Shown: one piece after another, positions 44,606 through 53,258 of the stretch
How the letters are laid out: each line of letters starts with the position of its first letter
How positions within the stretch are numbered: position 1 is the first letter of the stretch
From: Flavobacterium limi
GTDB lineage: Bacteria > Bacteroidota > Bacteroidia > Flavobacteriales > Flavobacteriaceae
Length of the DNA: 64,000 bases
NCBI RefSeq assembly: GCF_010645075.1
Contig: NZ_JAADZV010000005.1
Span: forward strand, 186,001 to 250,000
Direction of reading: 5' to 3'
Made by a program: the position numbers and the translations under genes
Notes under the pieces: model-generated
What the model saw: only the letters and a program-made list of their open reading frames with translations
The model's database searches: none
What the model was told of the DNA's origin: nothing

Positions 44606-46786
44606 ATGGCATCAATTATAAATAGCATATCGTTTAAGAATTTTTTTAATTATTATGGTGACTATTATGACACGCGTTATGAATTTGAAGAGGGCGTAAA
44701 TATTGTAGTCGCAGATAATGGCGCTGGAAAATCAAAATTTTTTAATGCTTTTCTCTGGCTATTTTATGACCAAGTTTTGGATTCAGATGATAAAATCAAA
44801 AAAGGGATCAAAGATATCGCTGTAAAAATCATTTCTGATAAAGCAAAAAGTGAAACTGCAATTGGAGATAATGTTGAAACCGGTATTCAAATTGAATATT
44901 CGACAGGCCGTTTTAAATACCAAATTACAAAATCATTTACTGCAACAAGATTGAGTAAAAAGATTACCAATTTCGATAGTTGGCAAATTACTGTTAATGA
45001 TGTAGAGGTTAATCGAACTGATCATGTTCTTCCAAAATACACGCCTGTTTATGATGCTGATGAAAAAGCTAATATAATTAAGCAACTTATTCTTCCAACC
45101 TTACGTCAATATTCCTTTTTTCAAGGAGAAGAAGTTGACAGTATAATCGATTTTGGAAAGAAGTCGAGTATTGAAGAAGCAGTTCGTACATTGACAGATA
45201 TTAGTAAGTATGAAGAGTTGGTTTTCTTAACTAAAGAGTTCAAAGACAAGGCTGAAAAAGATCTTAATAAACAAACTAAGGCAAATTCTGATCATAACGA
45301 AAGATTAGATAAAGCTATTCAAGTTAAACAGGATTTAGAAAATGCTTTATCCAATCAAGAAATTAAGCTTGCCGAATATGAAAAATTATATGATGATGCT
45401 GAGCAGGAAAAAAATGAGTTGGAGCAAAATTTTTCCAACGCAGAAAAACGAAATGATCTTGATAATAAAATAAAAGAAAAAAATAAAAGAACCAACGAAG
45501 TTGCAGAAGAGTATACAAACTTCCTGGAAACTATTAATAATCGGTTTTTTGATGGTAATTTTTCATGGATATCATTAGGTTTTGACAATGTGGTAGAGGA
45601 TTTTCAATCGAAAATTCAACAATTTCGAGAATTTCATTTTGAAAAAAAGACATTAAAAAACATCAATGATCCAAATAAGCATTTCCATTTTTTGCCAATT
45701 GATTCGCCTGATACGGTTTCTTTAAAAAATATGATTGATCATGAACACTGTTATATATGCAATCGCCCTGCATTGATAGGATCCGAAGAGCATAACCATA
45801 TCATAAAATTAAAGAATCGTCCGATTGAGGCAAAGAACGATATTGATTTTGTAAAAAATAATTTCAATAATTTCTTTGGTGATTTACAAATTAACGCCCA
45901 GCCATTTTACAATAAAATCTCTTCTATTGAGGATAGTATCTTAAAAACGCGTGAAAAGGAAATTGCACTCAATGAAAGGCTTACCAAATTAAAAAAGGAA
46001 TTAAAATCATTAAAAGACCAGAGAAAAGACATTCTAATTGCGGGGAATGATAGTGAAGATTCTATGACGATTATTAATCGTTATAAAGGAGCAATAAGAC
46101 GTATAGCAGATTCTTCATTTCAAATTGAAAAACTACAGGATAGTATAAAAAAATTAAAATCAAGCATTTTAAATACTGAAAGAGAGATTCAAGCCTTACG
46201 TCCAAGCAATATCCCTGAAGGATATTTACTTAATTATGAAATAAGCACCGACTTAGCATTAGCAACTGAAAATGCTAAAAATAGAGTCTTTGATAACATG
46301 GTGAATTTGTTGGAGAAATATGCCAATGAGCATTTTCAAAGTCTTATTAAGTATAATGATTTAGCCGGAGGTATATTGAAATTTGAAAAGTCACCATCAG
46401 GCTCTATCCTCTTTAACTATATAGATAGCACCGGTAACATTGTTCATGGAAGTTCTGAAGGATTTCAGCGTATGAAGAAGTTTTCTGTGGTTATGGCAGT
46501 AATCTCTGCAAATACAACTAAATATAATTATCCGCTATTGGCAGACGCACCACTTTCTGCGTTTGGCTCTGCTTTTACAGAGGGCTTTTTTGAGGCGGTT
46601 GGCGAAGTTTTTCCACAAAGTATTATTCTGGTCAATGACCTTTATGAAAATGATGACGAAATGAAGTTGAATGAGCTTGGCAAAAAAATTATTAGGAAGG
46701 ATTTTATAAAAAGGGTTTACATCAACCAAATTGATAAAAACAAGGAGCAAATTGATCGGACAACTGATAAAATTAAATTGAAATAA
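44606..46786 (+). CDS. Rad50/SMC-like ATPase with zinc-hook-type CxxC
   Basis: 726-aa ABC-type ATPase. Walker A DNGAGKS is at residues 37-43. Two long coiled-coil arms (residues 210-300 and 440-530) flank a CYIC motif near residue 383, like half of a Rad50 zinc hook. The C-terminal nucleotide-binding part has an atypical signature (SSEGFQRMKKFSVV) and Walker B LLADAPLSAF, without the usual catalytic Glu after Asp. It resembles DndD in layout but is clearly distinct from the DndD in this window. The weak Walker B suggests a sensor or slow ATPase. Its stop overlaps the next start (TAATG). Confidence 0.8.
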   Translation: MASIINSISFKNFFNYYGDYYDTRYEFEEGVNIVVADNGAGKSKFFNAFLWLFYDQVLDSDDKIKKGIKDIAVKIISDKAKSETAIGDNVETGIQIEYSTGRFKYQITKSFTATRLSKKITNFDSWQITVNDVEVNRTDHVLPKYTPVYDADEKANIIKQLILPTLRQYSFFQGEEVDSIIDFGKKSSIEEAVRTLTDISKYEELVFLTKEFKDKAEKDLNKQTKANSDHNERLDKAIQVKQDLENALSNQEIKLAEYEKLYDDAEQEKNELEQNFSNAEKRNDLDNKIKEKNKRTNEVAEEYTNFLETINNRFFDGNFSWISLGFDNVVEDFQSKIQQFREFHFEKKTLKNINDPNKHFHFLPIDSPDTVSLKNMIDHEHCYICNRPALIGSEEHNHIIKLKNRPIEAKNDIDFVKNNFNNFFGDLQINAQPFYNKISSIEDSILKTREKEIALNERLTKLKKELKSLKDQRKDILIAGNDSEDSMTIINRYKGAIRRIADSSFQIEKLQDSIKKLKSSILNTEREIQALRPSNIPEGYLLNYEISTDLALATENAKNRVFDNMVNLLEKYANEHFQSLIKYNDLAGGILKFEKSPSGSILFNYIDSTGNIVHGSSEGFQRMKKFSVVMAVISANTTKYNYPLLADAPLSAFGSAFTEGFFEAVGEVFPQSIILVNDLYENDDEMKLNELGKKIIRKDFIKRVYINQIDKNKEQIDRTTDKIKLK

Positions 46787-47265
46787 TGACAAGTCAAGAA
46801 TTTAAATCACATATTCTAATTAAGCGTCCGCGTTATGCCAATTCTAGAATACCAGTTATTGAGGTTTTGGCAAATAAAGGAAGTAGAAGATCTGAATACA
46901 GCCAGTTTGGACCTATCTATGAATTGTATATGTACGCTTTCCTGCTTGGATTAAAGAAGGAAAGAAGACTGCCATTGCCACCACGAGATTTAACTTCCGA
47001 TTTTGGTTTAGAAATCGGGAGATGGAAAAGAGAATCTAATCTTACGGATTTCCTACTTATGATTATTTTCACAAGAAATGAGGAAATAGGTTTTGATTGG
47101 AATGATTTGGAAGATATGGACGAAGCTGAAATAACTGCTGTCGTGTCAAAGATTATTACTTTTATGGAAGAGTATGCAAATGGCGGATTAGAGTATTTGC
47201 ATGAGTTGTTAGATAAAGGACAGTTAACAAATTCTCATTATATGTTTATTGATATGTATAAGTAA
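46786..47265 (+). CDS. Dnd system-associated protein 4-like, 159 aa
   Basis: Soluble protein with VLANKGSRRSEYSQFGPIYELYMYAFLLGLKKERRLPLPPRD in its first half and an acidic helical second half that ends LLDKGQLTNSHYMFIDMYK. The segment where a tyrosine-rich stretch is followed by LLGLKKERR resembles small proteins repeatedly found with dnd genes (dnd system-associated type 4). It is coupled to the ATPase gene by a 1-nt overlap. Function unknown. The family name is from memory of the pattern. Confidence 0.45.
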   Translation: MTSQEFKSHILIKRPRYANSRIPVIEVLANKGSRRSEYSQFGPIYELYMYAFLLGLKKERRLPLPPRDLTSDFGLEIGRWKRESNLTDFLLMIIFTRNEEIGFDWNDLEDMDEAEITAVVSKIITFMEEYANGGLEYLHELLDKGQLTNSHYMFIDMYK

Positions 47266-47327
47266 AATATTATATAAATATGGACACAAAAAGTTTTCTG
47301 ACTGCGTAATATTATAAATGACTAACT

Positions 47328-49547
47328 ATGGCGAAAATAAATATTAAAACTTCAAAACCTGATAATCATTCTAGAGAATATCATTGTATTCATTCAATTC
47401 AAAAACTAAATTCTGAGTTCGATACAAATGTGTTAACGACAAATATTCCTGTATCACAATTACTAAAAAATAGAGATATACTTTTGGTTGATGATTTAAA
47501 AGGTGATGCAAGATGGGGAATGAATAAAATTATTCAACGTAATATTTCCTCTAAAAGAGTTGAGGAAATAAAAAGTGAATATTTGGAAGCGAGTAATAGA
47601 GCTATTAAATTTTTTCCGGCTATTACAGTAGTGTTATTGCCAAAATCTAACGGTGAACCAATTCAATACTTTACACATTCCGATTCCGATTTCGACAATA
47701 TAGAAGGAATTAATGTCAATAAATCATATGAATCTGAAGAATATCTTCCTGATTTCCCTGTAATGCTAAAATGGGATAAAGACAATATTTCAGCATTGGT
47801 TATTGACGGACAGCATAGAGTTAGTGCAATCCGTAATTTTTACGAAGGTAAAAATGAAAGTTCCTATAATGGAATAAGTATTCCGGTCACCTTTGTGATT
47901 TTCAAAAATGAATCTAAAATTGATTTAATTCAAGCTACTAGGGCTTTATTTATTGATGTAAATAATACACCTAGATTGGTTTCAGAGGAGAAATTAATTT
48001 TTATTGATGATAGAAATATTCACAGAAGAATTACTGCAAAATCTTTTGGAGCAAATGATCCAGGAGATGATAATGAGGATTTCTATCAAAGAATGTTGCA
48101 TGAAGAGGATTATTTACTTAGTGAAAACTGCTTCATTAATAGATACTTGATAGAGGAATCAGGTAAAGATGATGAAGAAAGTCGTGGTTTTCTATCAAAT
48201 CATAAAACGCTTTTTCCATGGGAAATTTCTAATATAATGACAATACATAGAAATATTATTGGAAATATTTTACTAAAGCATAAAGATGTTGATAAAACAA
48301 GAGATATAAGAAGTATTTGTAATCAACTTAACTCAGTGATATTAGCAGAAATTGATAGTGCCGAATCACTTGAAGAAATTTCAAACACAAAGCTTAGGAA
48401 CCTTATTGAAAGACTATCTAATGGTGGCTTAATTGATTCAGAGATAGAAATTTTTAACAATCTAATAAGAATAAAGACAAAAAATCTAGAAGAAATACAG
48501 CAAGCCCAAGGTGAATTTTTTATTGGTTCAATAGCCACAGATGAAGAAGAAAAAGACAGAGCTGATTTTGTTAACTTACTTCAAAATATTTACAATCAAG
48601 ATTGTTCTAAAGATTCAGCTTTTGAGTTAAGCGCAAACAAGATAACTGAAATACTTCAAGAAAAATGCACTATTTATACGGAACTAATTACTACAACCTT
48701 AAATGAATTATGGTTTACCAAACAAATTAAAGATTCAATTTTAGAGTATAAGGATGAGAACAGGAAACTGATTTTTAATTTTATATTAAATGCCCATGAG
48801 TCCCTGAAAGTAGAGAATAATATTAGAAGAAGAAGTGATAAAGTCCAAAAGCAAATTAATCTTTTCTTAGAAGATATTACTGAAGATGTTGCTCAAAGAA
48901 AAAGAACGTTACAGGAATGGGTTTCAAAACTAGAAGGGATTCAAAATGGAAATCTACTTAGAACTGTTGTTGGTCAGGAGATGTTATTCCTCTACCTAAC
49001 AGATCAAAACTCAAAGTTCAACTTAATAAAAATTAGTGAAGAAATTGAATTTATCAATTCTTTAGGTGCTATTTCTTTCTTTGATAGCACTTACAAATTG
49101 GAGATGAATTTCCTTGCCAAAGAAGAATTCAAAGTCACCGAATTTAATCAATGGTCGGAAATAATAATGAACGGTGATAATATGAAACCAGGAATAACAA
49201 ATGCTACCAAAGGATCAAATTTAATTTCTGCAATAAAAAATGGAATAACAAATAGGACTACTGCAGGTAATAATTTACGTTTGTTGGATAGATTGCAAAA
49301 AGCATATGGTCAAGATATTATAAGTAGAATAACTAATGGAGAAAATAACAAATTGTTCTCAGTTTATTCATTTGCAAAGGGAAGTACTAATCTCACTAAT
49401 TACTTAACACAAAATGATATTGAAACTATTAAGGAAGACTTCCCAACTGCAGAAAGTGTAACATTAAAAGCTAGAAACGTATTAATCAAACTCTTTGGAG
49501 GCATTGCACTAGAGCAAGTTGTTAATCATTTTAAATCAAAACTATGA
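47328..49547 (+). CDS. DGQHR-domain protein, enlarged DndB-like
   Basis: 739 aa. The ParB/DndB-like core carries the defining DGQHR motif (ALVIDGQHRVSAIRNF, near residue 160), followed by IQATRALFIDVNNTPR. DndB proteins bind the dnd promoter and tune modification; they are usually about 350-400 residues, so this one is about twice as long. The C-terminal 350 residues are helical and unassigned. It lies 62 bp after the 159-aa gene and overlaps the DUF2971 gene by 4 nt. It may supply the DndB role, since no dndB precedes dndC. Confidence 0.75.
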   Translation: MAKINIKTSKPDNHSREYHCIHSIQKLNSEFDTNVLTTNIPVSQLLKNRDILLVDDLKGDARWGMNKIIQRNISSKRVEEIKSEYLEASNRAIKFFPAITVVLLPKSNGEPIQYFTHSDSDFDNIEGINVNKSYESEEYLPDFPVMLKWDKDNISALVIDGQHRVSAIRNFYEGKNESSYNGISIPVTFVIFKNESKIDLIQATRALFIDVNNTPRLVSEEKLIFIDDRNIHRRITAKSFGANDPGDDNEDFYQRMLHEEDYLLSENCFINRYLIEESGKDDEESRGFLSNHKTLFPWEISNIMTIHRNIIGNILLKHKDVDKTRDIRSICNQLNSVILAEIDSAESLEEISNTKLRNLIERLSNGGLIDSEIEIFNNLIRIKTKNLEEIQQAQGEFFIGSIATDEEEKDRADFVNLLQNIYNQDCSKDSAFELSANKITEILQEKCTIYTELITTTLNELWFTKQIKDSILEYKDENRKLIFNFILNAHESLKVENNIRRRSDKVQKQINLFLEDITEDVAQRKRTLQEWVSKLEGIQNGNLLRTVVGQEMLFLYLTDQNSKFNLIKISEEIEFINSLGAISFFDSTYKLEMNFLAKEEFKVTEFNQWSEIIMNGDNMKPGITNATKGSNLISAIKNGITNRTTAGNNLRLLDRLQKAYGQDIISRITNGENNKLFSVYSFAKGSTNLTNYLTQNDIETIKEDFPTAESVTLKARNVLIKLFGGIALEQVVNHFKSKL

Positions 49548-50317
49548 TACTCTATAAGTTCAGAAATTATACCGAAGCAACTAAAAAGAGAACCTTGGAA
49601 ATTATAAATAAACAAGAACTTTTCTTTGCTGGAATAGAATCCTTTAATGATCCATTTGACGGAAGAGTACACTTACAATTTTATGGAAAAATTAACGAAA
49701 TAAAAGCTGCTCAAATTCGCGCTCAGTATACCATGAATTTGAAAAAGGAAGACAAATTTGAGGGAATAACATTTGAGGCTGCTCAAAAGTTAGTTACTGA
49801 AAAAATAACTGATGAGTACATAATAAATCAAGAAGAAATTGGTGCTCGAATAAGTCGAATTCAAAAAGCACATAATTCGAAAGGTGTTTTAGCTCTTAGT
49901 TCTAAAAATGACAATATCTTGATGTGGTCACATTATACTTTTAATCACAAAGGAGTATGTTTTGGTTTTGAATTTAATTGTGATACTTTACCCAAAGCTA
50001 AAAAGGTAAAATATCAAACACACTACGATGATATTTGGGGATGGCTTTATACTGACGAAGAAATCGTAGATCGAATTTTATATTCTAAATCAATTGATTG
50101 GGTATACGAAGACGAGCATCGAATGGTAAGAGATACCATAGGAGTTGAAACTTTTTCCTTAGATTCATTAAAAGAAATTGTATTTGGTTCTATGATGAGT
50201 AGAGAAGATAAATTGGAAATAATCGATGAGTGTAAAAAAAATGGTCTAAATCCAATATTTAAACAAGCTATTCTGGATGTCAAACTTTTTAAAATAAATA
50301 TTGAAGATTTCAAATAA
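49544..50317 (+). CDS. DUF2971 protein
   Basis: 257-aa DUF2971 protein. It has the typical N-terminus MILYKFRNYTEATKKRTLEI, then FNDPFDGRVH, and the central LALSSKNDNILMWSHYTFNHKGVCFGFEF. DUF2971 proteins occur often in defence islands, but their activity is not defined. It overlaps the DGQHR gene by ATGA. It is the last gene of the plus-strand operon, and converges on the HsdR_N-NACHT gene with a 28-bp gap. Confidence 0.88.
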   Translation: MILYKFRNYTEATKKRTLEIINKQELFFAGIESFNDPFDGRVHLQFYGKINEIKAAQIRAQYTMNLKKEDKFEGITFEAAQKLVTEKITDEYIINQEEIGARISRIQKAHNSKGVLALSSKNDNILMWSHYTFNHKGVCFGFEFNCDTLPKAKKVKYQTHYDDIWGWLYTDEEIVDRILYSKSIDWVYEDEHRMVRDTIGVETFSLDSLKEIVFGSMMSREDKLEIIDECKKNGLNPIFKQAILDVKLFKINIEDFK

Positions 50318-50345
50318 ATAAAATAAAATTTCTTTCTAGATCAAT

Positions 50346-52850
50346 TTATATTTCAAAATCAAACTTAAGTTGATCTGGATCTTCAAAGTAAATCTCTTCA
50401 TTTAATTCTTCGTCTATTTCCGCTTTAATCCTAAGATTATTTAGTAAGTTTAAAAGATCCTGACCAATTTTTGAATCTGCATAAGTAGATATTATAGGAA
50501 ATACCAATGGTTTAAGTTTTACATATTCATGTTTTGCTTCTTCATCTCCGTTTTCCAAATAATAATACAAACCTTTACACATCGAATATCCATAATATGT
50601 ATCGCCTAAGCTATACATGACACGCTCGCAAGCTGACTCTAATATGCTTTTATAGTCACTATCATTGTTAAAAATATTTTTTTTATAATCCTCATATTTT
50701 TCCATAAAACTGTAAGCAGAAGCATATGCAAGATATAGAGCTGCCTTACTAGCAACTTCATCATCTTTATGCAATAATAACCTTTCAAACAAGCCAATGT
50801 CTAAGAAGGAATTATCATAACTTTCGTATCCTTCTATTTCTCCATCAAAGATTTGAGCCATATAGGATTCTTCTGCTCCTAAATCTTCTAAACTATTATC
50901 GTATTTTAAAAGTACACCGATCCAAAATTCAAAATCAAGACTATTTTGAGTAATATCAATACTTTCAACATAAGCATAGATTAATTCACTAATCTCTGAT
51001 TTTTCCATTGGCTTATTTTGATCAATCCCTATAAATTCAGTAAGATATATCTCTAGCCATTCAAAATCTAGCTTATTATTTAATTTAACCTGGTTCAAAA
51101 TGGGCTGTTTTGTAAAACTCAGTAAACCTTTGTTTGAATCTTTAGATAGAATAGAAAATACAATTTTTAGATGCTCAAAATAATCAGGACAGCTAAGAAA
51201 CCATTCAAGAGCACTTCTTCCAACTCTGGTTTGAATAGCTTCTTCTATCTCTTCAATTATTTTATAAAAATTTGTAGGCACTTTAAATATATTGTGCCAT
51301 TCTTTGTGTAAAACAGCAATGGAATAATCTAGATCGTGGGTATAGTAAAAGGCAATTTCAGTAAAAGTTTCGCTTTTCAATTCTTGAAGAATTGCTGCCT
51401 CACACCATTTCCCCAAATTGATTGAATTAAATGATTCAGGAAGTGAAATAATCTTAGTCGGAGAGTCATGCTTATACAAAACTTCAGCCAAAGAGACCAA
51501 TCCTCTTTGTAATTCCAACTCTTCAATTCGTGATCGATTACTTTTAGAAAGCAAACTCTTATGGATAAGCGATGTTCTATTGGCAAAGGCTGGTACAATT
51601 CCATTTGCATATTGTTCTGAAGCTAATCTTAAATAGTAAGGATCTTTTGGTAAATTTCCTCCTTCTTCAAACCGAACGTTAAACGCTTTTTCATATTTCA
51701 ACTTCGCTTCGGCTATTTCTTCAGGATTAAACTTATCGATTTGTATTACTCCCAAATCCTTCGTACTTTTCAAGGGCTTTGAACATAACTTTCTAATTTG
51801 TTCTCTAGTGAGTTCTACTGAACTACAAACAAATTCGGGATTACCAGCGCCATCATAAAGTATTCTTTCCAAGGATGCACTTGTTGAACTGATGACAACT
51901 TTAATTCTTCCAGAATTTAACCGTCTACATTCTTCGTTTAAACGCAAAGGAGTATCAAACATTTCATTCCATCCGTCAATAACAATGACGAGATATTGAT
52001 TAGATTTTTCTAAAATCGAATTCAGTCGTTGAGCTATTTGTACTATTGAAAAATTGCTGTTAAACGTCCACTGAAAATCGTCAATCAAAGCATTTAGTAA
52101 ACCTTCTTTTAGAGAAATTGCAGGATAGAATACACAGGGTATATTTATACTCAGATAAGTATCAATTACGTTACAAACAAATGATGTTTTCCCATGTTGT
52201 GGAGGTCCTGTAATCAAAAGAACATCTCGCGTTTTTTTTCCGGTAAAGAGTTTCTCATCCAATTCATTTTTTGGACCAAGTCTGTCAACATATGTTTGCG
52301 GGATATATTTCTTTCCAGAAAACAAATCATCACTCTTCAGTAAAGACATCCTAAATTCAGCTTGACCTTTGCAAAATTCCAACAAGTTGTCTTCAGACAA
52401 CGAGATAAGATAATTCAATGCCTCAGAATAAGCACCTATAACATCTCCAGTAACTTTGAATTGGTTTTCAACATATCTGTGAGTCGATGGAACCACTTTA
52501 CCTGAAATTTCTTCTCCAGAAATTGTATCAAATATTAAAGTATGATTTCCATTAGTAAGAATGGTGAAAGGAGCTATTCCTCCTTCAGCTAAAGCCCTTG
52601 CATAAGATAATGCTTGAAATTTGTCATCTTGACGTAGATTGTGAGATGGTTTCTTGACTTCTATAATCAATAAATTGTCACCTCGATAATTTCTGACTAA
52701 AACATCAGATCTTGAATTAATGAAACGTGTTCCTCTTCCTAACCTAATTTTGATAGTAAATTCTATAAAGATTTCATCTGAAGTAATTGGGCAATCTTTT
52801 AGCCATTCATATACAACCTTGGTTCTTATATCGTCTTCAGACATATGCAT
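50346..52850 (-). CDS. HsdR_N nuclease domain - NACHT-like ATPase fusion, in the dnd operon
   Basis: 834 aa. Residues 1-130 form a type I restriction HsdR_N-type nuclease domain (EIFIEFTIKIRLGRGTRF, then SRSDVLV and LLIIEVKKP, a D...ExK site). A STAND/NACHT-like ATPase follows, with Walker A GPPQHGKT near residue 216 and Walker B VIDGWNE near 290. The C-terminal half is a long helical region, as in sensor domains of such ATPases. It starts 3 bp after dndE, so it is the fourth gene of the dnd operon. The combination suggests a nuclease effector gated by a sensor, linked to phosphorothioation. That role is inference. Confidence 0.75.
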   Translation of the reverse strand: MHMSEDDIRTKVVYEWLKDCPITSDEIFIEFTIKIRLGRGTRFINSRSDVLVRNYRGDNLLIIEVKKPSHNLRQDDKFQALSYARALAEGGIAPFTILTNGNHTLIFDTISGEEISGKVVPSTHRYVENQFKVTGDVIGAYSEALNYLISLSEDNLLEFCKGQAEFRMSLLKSDDLFSGKKYIPQTYVDRLGPKNELDEKLFTGKKTRDVLLITGPPQHGKTSFVCNVIDTYLSINIPCVFYPAISLKEGLLNALIDDFQWTFNSNFSIVQIAQRLNSILEKSNQYLVIVIDGWNEMFDTPLRLNEECRRLNSGRIKVVISSTSASLERILYDGAGNPEFVCSSVELTREQIRKLCSKPLKSTKDLGVIQIDKFNPEEIAEAKLKYEKAFNVRFEEGGNLPKDPYYLRLASEQYANGIVPAFANRTSLIHKSLLSKSNRSRIEELELQRGLVSLAEVLYKHDSPTKIISLPESFNSINLGKWCEAAILQELKSETFTEIAFYYTHDLDYSIAVLHKEWHNIFKVPTNFYKIIEEIEEAIQTRVGRSALEWFLSCPDYFEHLKIVFSILSKDSNKGLLSFTKQPILNQVKLNNKLDFEWLEIYLTEFIGIDQNKPMEKSEISELIYAYVESIDITQNSLDFEFWIGVLLKYDNSLEDLGAEESYMAQIFDGEIEGYESYDNSFLDIGLFERLLLHKDDEVASKAALYLAYASAYSFMEKYEDYKKNIFNNDSDYKSILESACERVMYSLGDTYYGYSMCKGLYYYLENGDEEAKHEYVKLKPLVFPIISTYADSKIGQDLLNLLNNLRIKAEIDEELNEEIYFEDPDQLKFDFEI

Positions 52851-52853
52851 TTC

Positions 52854-53258
52854 TTATAAATATAAATTCAAAATTTGAAGATTATTATTTATTTTCTCAC
52901 TTAAAAAATCAAATCCATCAATATTAGAACGCTCATTTACTTCTTGATTTAAAAGTTTTAAACCATCATCTACGTGCATTTTTATATATCGGCCAATATC
53001 TTTATCAGTTTTGTATAAACCATAATGTACACAAAGTAAGCCAAGATACATGTCATAATAGTCACCGAAAAGAACTGATTTAGAGTATTCTTTACCACTA
53101 GAATCTTTGATGTAGTTTAAGTCTAATTTTTTATTTTGAGACAAAGAATAAGTATAAGCAATTCTGGCAATTACATTTTCAGCACCTAATCCTAGCTTGC
53201 GAGTTAACAAGGCTACAACCTCTTTATTTTCCTTACTTGTTTTAATTTGCGTAAACAT
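52854..53258 (-). CDS. dndE: DNA sulfur modification protein DndE
   Basis: 134-aa helical protein of the DndE type: QIKTSKENKEVVALLTRKLGLGAENVIARIAYTYSLS, then GKEYSKSVLFGDYYDMYLGLL. DndE binds nicked or supercoiled DNA and is essential for phosphorothioation in most systems. Its start overlaps the end of dndD by 17 nt. Length is typical. Confidence 0.88.
   Translation of the reverse strand: MFTQIKTSKENKEVVALLTRKLGLGAENVIARIAYTYSLSQNKKLDLNYIKDSSGKEYSKSVLFGDYYDMYLGLLCVHYGLYKTDKDIGRYIKMHVDDGLKLLNQEVNERSNIDGFDFLSEKINNNLQILNLYL

Noticed and set aside
42164..46786. A second complete DndD or classical DndFGH set
   Set aside because: The ATPase lacks DndD-type Walker B and signature, and the helicase has a PLD-like front end, so neither fits DndD nor the known DndF/G/H by eye.
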